Source of the DNA: [Eubacterium] yurii
GTDB taxonomy: Bacteria > Bacillota > Clostridia > Peptostreptococcales > Filifactoraceae
Assembly: GCA_900167215.1 (NCBI GenBank)
Contig: FUZS01000017.1
Span: 1-64,000 of the forward strand
Reading direction: 5' to 3'
Length of the DNA stretch: 64,000 nucleotides
The notes beneath the pieces were generated by a model, which had not been told where the DNA came from, did no database searches, and was given only the letters and a program-made list of their open reading frames with translations. This document shows, in pieces, positions 1 through 8,179 of this stretch. A program made the position numbers and the translations under genes. Positions within the stretch are counted from its first letter, which is position 1, and each line of letters begins with the position of its first letter.

Positions 1-59
1 GCTATTATTATATCTGATTTAAATTTGAATATCACCAGATTGGATTTTCTTTTTCATCA
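1..59. other. window edge, no gene called
   Basis: Plus-strand frame 1 is open from base 1 to a TGA at 85-87, so this could be the last 28 codons of a gene entering from the left. The stop would fall inside the terminator hairpin, and the peptide matches nothing I recognise. No call is made. Confidence 0.3.
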
Positions 60-110
60 AAAAAATAAGGATTTTCAAATTTTATGATTTGAGAATCCTT
101 ATTTTGTCTT
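60..110. terminator. bidirectional hairpin terminator
   Basis: AATAAGGATT (64-73) pairs with AATCCTTATT (94-103), and inside it TCAAA (75-79) pairs with TTTGA (88-92). A-rich sequence lies on the left and T-rich on the right, so it can end transcription from either side. It sits 30 bases past the stop of the minus-strand regulator. Confidence 0.8.
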
Positions 111-137
111 TACTTAGAATATTACTTTTTATAACTT

Positions 138-3100
138 TTAATAAATATTCAGATTATTTACTATGTCTATCTCGTATGCGTCGTTGGATTTAGTGAGATT
201 ATTTATTGCTTGAGTGCAATAATATTGCGGTTTATTTTTCAAATATTTAGAGAAGGCTTTATTTATTGTCTCGTCTTTGAGCATAGCTACACTTATTTCA
301 GCTTTTACTCTGTATACTATTCCGATTTCATGAGGATTTTTAATCTTATTTGAATGAGTTACGGCATTTTTAAGATACTTAAGTGCCTCAGCGTAATTAC
401 CTTCCTTGCAAAGTATCAGAGACATAAAGGCTTCTTCAATGGATCTCCTCCATATAGAATCAACCTTTGTATAAAGAGTATCAGCTTTTTCAAAATAGTC
501 CTTAGCTTTATCATAGTCGCCCATATCAAAAGCAGCTTGTCCGGCATTTATAGTGAAAACAGCAAGAGATATAAGTGAGTTTTTACTTTCACATATACTT
601 ATTGCCTTTTCATAAAAGCTTATAGCATCTTCAAACTTCATTTCAAATCTTCTAATCTCACCTATATAGTTATATGCTGCTGCAATATTAAGTGAGTATT
701 TTTCAGCAACCTGTTTTGTGATATTAAAAGTGTTTATAGATTCATTTAGCAGTTTTTCAGCCTCATCATATCTTTCGCACATTATCTTGTATAGCCCTTT
801 TAATCTTAGTAAAATTCCAACTTCTTTATGATAGTTAAGGTCAAGTGCAAGGTCTATTCCAAGTTCTATATACTTAATCATAAATTCTTTTTGATAGGTC
901 TGAATATAGTAAAATATCATTTGCTTATAGCCTTCAAGTGTATAGTCTTTATAGTCTATGTCAATAGCCTTTGATATCACATCTTGTATAAGTTTGGTAC
1001 CTGTCTCATAGTCTCCTTCCCGTATGAGATATCTGCCTTTTAGGTGAAGATAAGCAATCTCCAATTTGATTATCTCTTGAGTTGATCCCTCTTTTTTCTT
1101 GGCAATTTTTAGCATATTTTCTACTTCTCTAAAGTTGGAAAGAGTCTCTTGCTTATTGAAGTAGGTGAATTTATAGTCCTCATGTTCAGTTGGAGTAAGA
1201 ATTGGGAATAGCTCATGAGAAAAATTCAAATATGAATTTAGTACTTTTATCTGGTATTTTAGAGCCTTTGCTTCATTTTCAGCATTTTTATAGTGATATA
1301 TCAATTTATGATAAAGAGCGGTATCTACAGGAGCATTTTTCAGATAGCTCTCAAGTAAATTACCAATTTTGTTATGAAGTAATTTTTTCCTACCCTCAGA
1401 TTGCTTCATATAGACAAATTCTCTTAACTTTTGGTGAGTAAACTTAAAACTGATATTTTCTAAATCTTTGATTTCCATTAGAATGTATTTTTTTTCAAGT
1501 TCTTCCACTATGTCAAGTATATATAGTTCGTTAAAACCTGTAAGGTCACTTAAAATTTTTAAGGGAGCTTCATCAAAAAAAAGTGAAGTTATATTTAATA
1601 TCTTGTTACTTTCTTCAGATAGGTATAAAAACTTGCTCTTTATAACATCTTGCATCTTAGAAGACATTATATTAATATCTCCATTTGATTTTAAAATATT
1701 TATATATTCAGTAAGAAAGAATGTATTTCCTTCAGTTTCTTCATATATCTTATCAAGTATTTTTTTATTGGCAGGATGTTTAGGATGGGCATTTTTGATA
1801 AAGTTGTCCACCTCATCTTTAGAAAATCTCTGTAATTCTATATGAAGAAGTTTATCGTATAATTTCAAAGAAGTTATCAAATTTTCAACATATTGATCAT
1901 ATTCGTTTCTATAAGTTGCGATAAATATAAGCTCTGATTTTTTCTGATGGAGTGAAACTGTATTTAAAAGTGATACGCTCATAGAGTCGGCGTATTGCAA
2001 GTCTTCAAATATCAGAATTATTTTTTTATTGACTGCAATTTTATCAAATATGTCGCAAATAACATCACCTATCATATCATATTTCAAATTTTCGAGATTT
2101 TCAACTAAACTAGCATAACTTATATTTTCGTTTTTATTGTAATCAGGAAATACAGATGACAAGATATTTTCCCATAGAGGAGGTATAGTTATCTTATCAC
2201 TTAATAGCGTTTCGTATATTTGTGATATTATAGTATTCCAGGGTTTTAAAAAGAATTTTTTCTCTCCTATATAGCAGTTGCTTTGAAATATAAGTATGTC
2301 ATCGCTATTTACTCTACTTAAAAATTCGTCTTTCAGTCTTGATTTTCCTATACCTGCTTCACCGGAAATAATTATAGATTTTGAAGTTTTGCCTTGAGAG
2401 AATTTTTCAAAGTTTTGCTCCATAAGACGAAGCTCATTTTCTCTACCAAAGAAGAATTCTTTTGAGGATTGCTTATTATTATATGAAGAGTCGTTTACAC
2501 AATCAAGAATTTCATTAAAAAGCAATCTTGTCTTTTTATCAGGTTTAATGCCAAGTTCCTTGGATAAAACAGAAGAGAGTTTATTATATATATTGATTGC
2601 ATTTTTATAGTTTTTATTAGATTTGTAAAACTTCATCAAGGTTCTGTAGGCTTTTTCGTCAAACTCATTTGCCTCAATCAGCTTCTTACAGTACATTTCA
2701 ATATTAGATACATTTTTATTTTGAAGGTCAAGGTGAATTTGGTTATATATTTTTCTTACAAAGTTTTCTTTGTAATTTTCTCTTATCATCCTTGTCCAGT
2801 CTTCAAATTCTTGAGAATCCTTGACAAAAAAACCTTGCAAAAAATCTCCTGTGTATACTTCAAATATATTAACATCATCTTCGTCAAACGAGGCTATGTC
2901 TGATTTTATATCCATATCCGGATTCAAAATCACCATCGACTTGTCCGGTGATATGACTATATCTTCATCGAAGGATTTTTTTATCTTATATATGGCATTT
3001 CTGAGGTTTTTCTTGGCAATGTCGTCTTTGTCATCGCACCACAAAAGTCCGCAAAGCTCATCACGACTTGCTCTCTTATTTATAACAAGGTAATAGAAAA

Positions 3101-3191
3101 GTGCTTTGACCTTACTGTATGGAAAAAGAATTTCTACATTGTCTTTGGTAACTAAGGGTGTACCAAACAATTTTACATTGATTGTACTCAT
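138..3191 (-). CDS. BTAD/AAA/TPR transcriptional regulator
   Basis: A 1017-residue, three-part regulator of the SARP/AfsR/MalT-like kind. The N-terminal ~95 residues look like an OmpR-type winged helix, followed by a bacterial transcriptional activation (BTAD) domain to about 235. An AAA/NACHT-like ATPase then carries Walker A GEAGIGKS at about 277-284 and a Walker-B-like ILIFEDLQYAD near 390. The C-terminal ~350 residues are TPR-type helical repeats. Such proteins usually bind DNA and switch with nucleotide and an effector sensed through the TPRs; the target here is unknown. The ATG at 3191 is chosen because GGGAGGTGAT lies just upstream; an in-frame GTG nine bases earlier lies inside that ribosome site. 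It stands alone, with repeat copy A in its upstream region and a terminator after it. Confidence 0.85.
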   Translation of the reverse strand: MSTINVKLFGTPLVTKDNVEILFPYSKVKALFYYLVINKRASRDELCGLLWCDDKDDIAKKNLRNAIYKIKKSFDEDIVISPDKSMVILNPDMDIKSDIASFDEDDVNIFEVYTGDFLQGFFVKDSQEFEDWTRMIRENYKENFVRKIYNQIHLDLQNKNVSNIEMYCKKLIEANEFDEKAYRTLMKFYKSNKNYKNAINIYNKLSSVLSKELGIKPDKKTRLLFNEILDCVNDSSYNNKQSSKEFFFGRENELRLMEQNFEKFSQGKTSKSIIISGEAGIGKSRLKDEFLSRVNSDDILIFQSNCYIGEKKFFLKPWNTIISQIYETLLSDKITIPPLWENILSSVFPDYNKNENISYASLVENLENLKYDMIGDVICDIFDKIAVNKKIILIFEDLQYADSMSVSLLNTVSLHQKKSELIFIATYRNEYDQYVENLITSLKLYDKLLHIELQRFSKDEVDNFIKNAHPKHPANKKILDKIYEETEGNTFFLTEYINILKSNGDINIMSSKMQDVIKSKFLYLSEESNKILNITSLFFDEAPLKILSDLTGFNELYILDIVEELEKKYILMEIKDLENISFKFTHQKLREFVYMKQSEGRKKLLHNKIGNLLESYLKNAPVDTALYHKLIYHYKNAENEAKALKYQIKVLNSYLNFSHELFPILTPTEHEDYKFTYFNKQETLSNFREVENMLKIAKKKEGSTQEIIKLEIAYLHLKGRYLIREGDYETGTKLIQDVISKAIDIDYKDYTLEGYKQMIFYYIQTYQKEFMIKYIELGIDLALDLNYHKEVGILLRLKGLYKIMCERYDEAEKLLNESINTFNITKQVAEKYSLNIAAAYNYIGEIRRFEMKFEDAISFYEKAISICESKNSLISLAVFTINAGQAAFDMGDYDKAKDYFEKADTLYTKVDSIWRRSIEEAFMSLILCKEGNYAEALKYLKNAVTHSNKIKNPHEIGIVYRVKAEISVAMLKDETINKAFSKYLKNKPQYYCTQAINNLTKSNDAYEIDIVNNLNIY

Positions 3192-3213
3192 AAAAATCAC
3201 CTCCCTTTGAAAC

Positions 3214-3340
3214 TTATACTAAATTCTAATAAAATAATGGATAAATCTTTTTCAGTACATTTATAATAAAGTCATAAATAATATGCTATTTTGTATATCA
3301 TTTTGAAAATTATCCATAGATTAAATAGATAATAGTATTA
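3214..3340. repeat. dispersed palindromic repeat, copy A
   Basis: Starts TTATACTAAATTCTAAT and ends GATAATAGTATTA. An inner ATGGATAA (3237-3244) faces TTATCCAT (3310-3317). The two halves form an imperfect inverted repeat of about 127 bp. Closely related copies occur at 32569, 43931 and 59763, with a more diverged one at 62465. It lies directly upstream of the regulator and downstream of trxB. Confidence 0.8.
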
Positions 3341-3439
3341 CAGTAATAACTTTTTTTTATTGGAATTTTTATTTGTCAAATTATACCATACAAGTATTTA
3401 AAAATCAATAAATGAGAAAAAATGAATGATAAAAATCCA

Positions 3440-3484
3440 AAGGCTTTTTGCAAAGATAAAAAATCTATTTTCGCAAAAAGCCTT
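3440..3484 (-). terminator. terminator of trxB
   Basis: AAGGCTTTTTGC (3440-3451) and GCAAAAAGCCTT (3473-3484) are perfect 12-bp inverted repeats around a 21-base loop, six bases after the trxB stop codon. Confidence 0.75.
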
Positions 3485-3489
3485 ATTTG

Positions 3490-4425
3490 TTAATATTCAA
3501 ACTCTATATATTTTTCCAATTCCAAAGCAGCTATAGCACCATCTGATGTTGCAGTTACCACTTGTCTAAATTCTTTTTCTACACAATCTCCTGCTGCATA
3601 TACTCCATCCATAACTTTCATATCTTTTCCTACTATAAAATATCCTTGAGGATTCAACTTTATCTCTTTTTCAAATAACTTTGTATTTGGTATATTACCT
3701 GCAAAGACAAAGATACCAAAAGTATTGAAAGCATTGTTTGGGAAAAACTGTGTTTCCTCTCCTGTCAGTACATTTTCAACAGTAATTGATCCGACCAATC
3801 CATCACCGTTTATTTCCTTTATCTTACTGTTAAGCAAGAAAGATATTTTTTCGTTTTGTTCTACCTTGTCTTGCAAGATTTTTGTAGCTCTGAAGCTGTC
3901 TCTTCTATGAATAATAGTAACCTTAGAGGCGTACTTTGTCAAAAAAAGTGCTTCTTGAAAAGCGGTATCTCCTCCACCAACTACAAAAACTTCTATGTCT
4001 TTGAAAAATGCTCCGTCACAAGTAGCGCAGTAAGATACTCCTGCACCAGCAAATTCATCCTCACCTTTTACATCAAGCTTTCTGTGGCTTGCTCCTACTG
4101 ATAAAATAACGCCTTTTGCTGAAAAAGTATTGCCCTTTGTTGATATATTTTTTATCTTTTGTGAAAAGTCAAAGTCTATGACCTCATCTCTTAGAAATTT
4201 AGTACCGAAAGTTTCAGCCTGTTTTCTCATTCGCTCTACCAAAGTTGTACCTGTATCACCCTCTACTATTCCAGGGTAGTTCTCTATACCATCGGTAGAT
4301 ACTATCTGTCCACCAAAAAATTCTTTTTCAATGATTAGGGTGCTTAGTCTTGCTCTTGAGGCATATATTGCGGCAGTCAGTCCTGCTGGACCTCCTCCTA
4401 TAATTATAACATCGTAATTTTCCAT
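3490..4425 (-). CDS. trxB: thioredoxin-disulfide reductase
   Basis: NADPH-dependent flavoenzyme of 311 residues, the usual bacterial TrxB length, that reduces thioredoxin in the cytoplasm. The N-terminal FAD fold has GGGPAGLTAA (10-19). The redox-active site is CATC at 133-136 in SYCATCDGAFF, followed by the NADPH-binding GGGDTA (150-155) and a C-terminal AAGDC. TTGGAG lies five bases before the ATG. It is a single gene with its own terminator. Thioredoxin would supply electrons for thiol peroxidases such as the next gene, but 147 bases and no shared start separate them. Close flavoenzymes (ferredoxin- or NADH-dependent Trx reductases) look similar, so the electron donor is inferred. Confidence 0.95.
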   Translation of the reverse strand: MENYDVIIIGGGPAGLTAAIYASRARLSTLIIEKEFFGGQIVSTDGIENYPGIVEGDTGTTLVERMRKQAETFGTKFLRDEVIDFDFSQKIKNISTKGNTFSAKGVILSVGASHRKLDVKGEDEFAGAGVSYCATCDGAFFKDIEVFVVGGGDTAFQEALFLTKYASKVTIIHRRDSFRATKILQDKVEQNEKISFLLNSKIKEINGDGLVGSITVENVLTGEETQFFPNNAFNTFGIFVFAGNIPNTKLFEKEIKLNPQGYFIVGKDMKVMDGVYAAGDCVEKEFRQVVTATSDGAIAALELEKYIEFEY

Positions 4426-4572
4426 TTTTTCTCCAAGATAATAGTATAATAAAAACAGTGTGTAATTTTAAATTCGATAGTAGTATTTAATAAAAATCTA
4501 AAATTGTTATTCATAATAACTATATATTGTGCTATTTAAATTGAGTTTATTGAATATTTGAAATATTTAATA

Positions 4573-5115
4573 TTAAAGCAGTTTTTGAATTTCTTCATCA
4601 ATAAGCTTCATATCAGTAGTAGGCTCGAACCTTTGAATTACATTACCTTCTCTATCTATTAAAAACTTTGTAAAATTCCATTTTATATCAGGACTTGTCT
4701 TAAAATTTGGATACTTTGTTTTTAAAAATGCTGTAAGAGCAATAGCTTTTGCTCCTTTTCCCAAACCTTCAAATCCCTTTTGTGATTTTAAAAATCCATA
4801 TAGAGGCAGTTCATTTTCGCCATTAACATCAGACTTTTGCATCTGTGGGAAGGTAGTGCCGAATTTAAGAGAGCAAAATCCTGCTATCTCTTCATCTGTG
4901 CCTGGAGCTTGACCCCCAAATTGATTGCAAGGTATATCTATAATTTCAAAACCCTGTGAGTTATATTTGCCATACATTTCCTGTAATTCATTGTATTGTG
5001 GAGTAAATCCGCAAGTTGTAGCGCTGTTTACTATTAAGATTACCTTTCCTTTATATTCAGACAACTGTACATCATTACCCTTACCGTCTTTTATTGAATA
5101 TTCGTATAAGCCCAT
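4573..5115 (-). CDS. glutathione peroxidase family thiol peroxidase
   Basis: A 180-residue member of the GPx/BsaA family, slightly longer than the common ~160 because of a stretch before the WNF motif. The catalytic set is visible: Cys35 in NSATTCGFTPQ, Gln69 in CNQFGGQ, and Trp146-Asn147 in KWNFTKFL. The active residue is encoded as Cys (TGC), not Sec, although this genome has a tRNA-Sec. Bacterial members normally take electrons from thioredoxin rather than glutathione, which fits the neighbouring trxB. The ATG at 5115 is preferred because AGGAGG sits six bases before it; an ATG two codons upstream abuts the ribosome site, and the longer in-frame extension has none. Confidence 0.93.
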   Translation of the reverse strand: MGLYEYSIKDGKGNDVQLSEYKGKVILIVNSATTCGFTPQYNELQEMYGKYNSQGFEIIDIPCNQFGGQAPGTDEEIAGFCSLKFGTTFPQMQKSDVNGENELPLYGFLKSQKGFEGLGKGAKAIALTAFLKTKYPNFKTSPDIKWNFTKFLIDREGNVIQRFEPTTDMKLIDEEIQKLL

Positions 5116-5302
5116 CTTCATCCTCCTGTTATAATTCAAAGCTGATACTTGAATAATAATATCCAAAATATCAAATAGATAAACATTGTTACAAATAATT
5201 ACTTAGAGACTTGAATTTGTCAAAAATATTTAATATAACTTCGTCTTGTTTAATTTCATTGAATTTTCAAATAATTAAACATTTTAAAATAATTTTATGG
5301 TG

Positions 5303-5332
5303 TTGATTATAAGCGTGAAAAGATGATATAAT
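5303..5332 (+). promoter_or_regulatory. sigma-A-type promoter of the namZ-like gene
   Basis: TTGATT (5303-5308), an 18-base spacer and a perfect TATAAT (5327-5332), about 44 bases before the start codon. Confidence 0.6.
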
Positions 5333-5375
5333 GAAACAACTAAATTAATACTTATTATTAAAATCGGAGAAAATT

Positions 5376-6710
5376 ATGAAAAAGATATTTTTAGCAATTA
5401 TTATGCTTATTTTTATTAAGGAAAGTTGTGTTTTTTCTCATGCGGAGAGCTTTGATATTTTGGATAAGTATATTGCTCAGTATGTAAATGAGAATCCTTT
5501 TGACAAATCTTTTGAAAACCCTTTTGAAAGTCAGCTTGAAGGGAGTATATCCAATGATAATCAATCATCTAATCAAAGTCAAAATGTATATAGTCAAAGA
5601 GTAGTGCTTGGAGATGAACAGATACTTAATGACGAGTATAGATATTTGATAGATGGAAAAAGAGTTGGAGCAATTGTTAATCAAACTAGTGTAAATGCCA
5701 ACGGACAAAACCTGAAAGATGTTTTGTATAATTATAAAAATACAAGGCTTACATCTTTATATGCACCTGAACATGGTATTGACGGTAATATTAAAGCCGG
5801 CGATTATGTGAGCACTCGTAAGGATGTATCGACAGGTCTACCTGTATATTCACTTTACGGAGATACAAGAGAGCCTTCTAAGGCAATGCTTGACAATATA
5901 GATGTAATGCTCTTTGATTTGCAGGATATTGGTGCAAGAACCTACACATATATCTCAACAATGTACAAATCAATGGAGGCTTGTAAAAAATACAATAAGA
6001 CCTTTGTAGTATTGGACAGACCAAATCCGGTTTCGTGCAAGTATGTAGAAGGTTTTATGCTTGAAGATGTGGCAAAGTCTTTTGTCGGTATAGATAATAT
6101 GCCTATGGCTCATGGAATGACTGCAGGAGAGCTGGCAAGATATTTCAACAGAAATATAGGGGTAAATCTTGTTGTTATTCCTATGAAAAACTATTCAAGA
6201 GATATGATATGGCAAGATACAGGGCTTAAATTCAAGCAGACTTCTCCATATATACCTGACATCAAATCAGCATTTGGATATATGGCTACAGGTTCATCAG
6301 AAAATATGGGCATTGGCATGAGCGATTTTTTCAATTGGTCAGGAGGTAAGGATATAAATTCAATCCTTCTTGCTCAAAGACTTAATTCTTATAATCTTCC
6401 CGGTGTAAACTTTGTAGCACAAACTAAGGGACAAAGCGGAGGAGTAAGATTGGATGTTTATGATTATCACTTATTTAATCCGGGAAAAACAGGATACTAT
6501 ATAATAGCTACTGCAAATGAGCAGAAAAAACTTGTTACTAATCTTTATGAGAAAAACGGAAAACCGAGTATGTTTTACAAAATTACAGGAAATAAGGCTT
6601 TTGCTCAGGCTATAGATGCAAAAAAATCAGCTATTGAAATAGAAAGTATGTATAGAAATCAAGCAGATAGCTTTAGAGAAAATACAAAAAAATACTATTT
6701 GTATAAATAA
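5376..6710 (+). CDS. secreted DUF1343 / NamZ-type exo-muramidase
   Basis: A 444-residue protein with a signal peptide (hydrophobic residues 4-20, likely cleavage near HAES) and a low-complexity linker of about 60 residues. From about residue 85 it is a DUF1343 domain. Characteristic blocks are YAPEHGIDG, LFDLQDIGARTYTY, VVLDRPNP and a distal FGYMATGSSENMGIG. The Bacillus NamZ/YbbC member releases terminal MurNAc from peptidoglycan fragments, so a role in wall turnover or MurNAc recycling outside the cell is inferred. GGAGA stands eight bases before the ATG. The stop is only nine bases before the CobQ-like gene, so the two are probably co-transcribed. Confidence 0.88.
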   Translation: MKKIFLAIIMLIFIKESCVFSHAESFDILDKYIAQYVNENPFDKSFENPFESQLEGSISNDNQSSNQSQNVYSQRVVLGDEQILNDEYRYLIDGKRVGAIVNQTSVNANGQNLKDVLYNYKNTRLTSLYAPEHGIDGNIKAGDYVSTRKDVSTGLPVYSLYGDTREPSKAMLDNIDVMLFDLQDIGARTYTYISTMYKSMEACKKYNKTFVVLDRPNPVSCKYVEGFMLEDVAKSFVGIDNMPMAHGMTAGELARYFNRNIGVNLVVIPMKNYSRDMIWQDTGLKFKQTSPYIPDIKSAFGYMATGSSENMGIGMSDFFNWSGGKDINSILLAQRLNSYNLPGVNFVAQTKGQSGGVRLDVYDYHLFNPGKTGYYIIATANEQKKLVTNLYEKNGKPSMFYKITGNKAFAQAIDAKKSAIEIESMYRNQADSFRENTKKYYLYK

Positions 6711-6719
6711 GGAATAAAA

Positions 6720-8168
6720 ATGTCAAAATCTATAATGTTTGTAGGTACCAACTCATCTGCAGGTAAGAGTCTTTTTGTCACTGCTATGTGCAGAGTCTTG
6801 TCTGATAGAGGATATAGGGTAGCGCCTTTTAAATCTCAAAATATGGCGCTAAACTCCTATATTGATAAAGATGGCAATGAATTTGGGAGAGCACAGGCTA
6901 TACAAGCCTTTGCTTGCAGAATAAATCCATCTGTCTATATGAATCCCATACTTTTGAAGCCTAATTCAGATAGGAAATCTCAAGTTATTTTGCTTGGGAA
7001 AAAAGACGAAGTATATGATGCAAAGACATATTATCAAATAAAATCAAAGTATCTTCCGCATATAAGACTTGCATATGAGAAGCTTGAAGAAGAAAATGAT
7101 GTAATTGTGCTGGAAGGTGCAGGTTCACCTGCTGAAATCAACTTACTTGACGGTGATTTTGTCAACATGGGTATGAGTGAAATTGCAAAATCACCTGTTA
7201 TTTTGGTAGCAGACATAGACAAGGGTGGGGTATTTGCTTCAATATACGGTACGATAATGCTTACTCCTCTAAAGTGGCGTTCTAACTACAAAGGGATAAT
7301 AATAAATAAATTCAGAGGTGATGTAAGCATTTTGCAAAGTGGCATAGAGCAAATTGAAGAAATGCTTGGAATAAAAGTAATTTCTGTTATGCCCTATATA
7401 GATGTAGACATTGAAGAAGAAGATTCCTTAAATTTTAAGAAAAAAAGTATAAAATATGAAGATGAAAAGATAAATATTTCAATATTAAAACTAAAAAATC
7501 TTTCAAATTTTACGGATATTTCACCTTTAAAGATAATGCCTGACATTAATATAAACTATGTACAGCCCAATGAAATAGACCAAAAGACAGATTTGTTGAT
7601 AATACCGGCAAGTAAAAATGTAATTGATGATTTAAACTCGATGAGTGGCTGGGAAAATATTAAAAACTATGCTCGATATGGCAATATAATTGCTGTTGCT
7701 AACGGTGTAGAGTTTTTGTGCCAAGAAATAAATGATGAAGAAATAATTACAAGAGGGATTGGTATTTTTGATGCAAAAGTGAAACATTGCAAGGAAAAGA
7801 TAGTAAGAAAAGAAATAGTTTTTGAAAAAAGAGCAGGACTACTTGAAAATATAGATGAAAAATTGGAAATAAACTATGTTAAAACGTCTGATATTCAAAC
7901 AAAAGATGTTTTGTATGAAGATGATGATGGAGTAATAGCCTTACAAAAGGGCAATACTGTTGCTTTTTGCGGTTTTGGGATATTTGAAAACTCAAAGTTC
8001 ATAAATCAGATTATAAATAATATAAGAGCAAGGAAAAATATGAAAGAAAACAGAGAAGTTATTGACTTTTCAGAATATAGAGAAGAGCAAATTGCAAAAT
8101 TAGCGGAGGAATTTGAAAGATACGTAGATATAGATGAGTTGGAAAAGATTATTAACAATGGATTGTAA
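6720..8168 (+). CDS. cobQ: CobQ-like cobyric acid synthase with degenerate glutaminase
   Basis: 482 residues with the CobQ layout. The N-terminal dethiobiotin-synthetase-like ATP domain is well kept: P-loop GTNSSAGKS (9-17), LEGAGSPAEINL (131-142), VADIDKGGVFAS and NKFRGD. CobQ normally amidates four side chains of adenosylcobyrinic acid a,c-diamide using glutamine-derived ammonia. In the C-terminal class I glutaminase half PASKNVIDDL remains. The usual ICGGYQ nucleophile site reads AVANGVEF, with Asn328 in place of Cys, and the usual HGIF reads FGIF, with Phe419 in place of His. The reading frame is intact, so this is substitution rather than decay by frameshift. It follows a muramidase gene by nine bases, with no other cobalamin gene in the window. 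It may use free ammonia, a partner glutaminase, or another substrate. Confidence 0.85.
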   Translation: MSKSIMFVGTNSSAGKSLFVTAMCRVLSDRGYRVAPFKSQNMALNSYIDKDGNEFGRAQAIQAFACRINPSVYMNPILLKPNSDRKSQVILLGKKDEVYDAKTYYQIKSKYLPHIRLAYEKLEEENDVIVLEGAGSPAEINLLDGDFVNMGMSEIAKSPVILVADIDKGGVFASIYGTIMLTPLKWRSNYKGIIINKFRGDVSILQSGIEQIEEMLGIKVISVMPYIDVDIEEEDSLNFKKKSIKYEDEKINISILKLKNLSNFTDISPLKIMPDININYVQPNEIDQKTDLLIIPASKNVIDDLNSMSGWENIKNYARYGNIIAVANGVEFLCQEINDEEIITRGIGIFDAKVKHCKEKIVRKEIVFEKRAGLLENIDEKLEINYVKTSDIQTKDVLYEDDDGVIALQKGNTVAFCGFGIFENSKFINQIINNIRARKNMKENREVIDFSEYREEQIAKLAEEFERYVDIDELEKIINNGL

Positions 8169-8179
8169 AGAGGGATGAA

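Noticed and set aside
1468-1845. Plus-strand open frame of 125 codons inside the regulator
   Set aside because: Shadow of the regulator's reading frame, with low-complexity Ser-rich translation and no ribosome site.
4573-5115. Selenoprotein glutathione peroxidase
   Set aside because: The catalytic codon is TGC (Cys), with no in-frame TGA.
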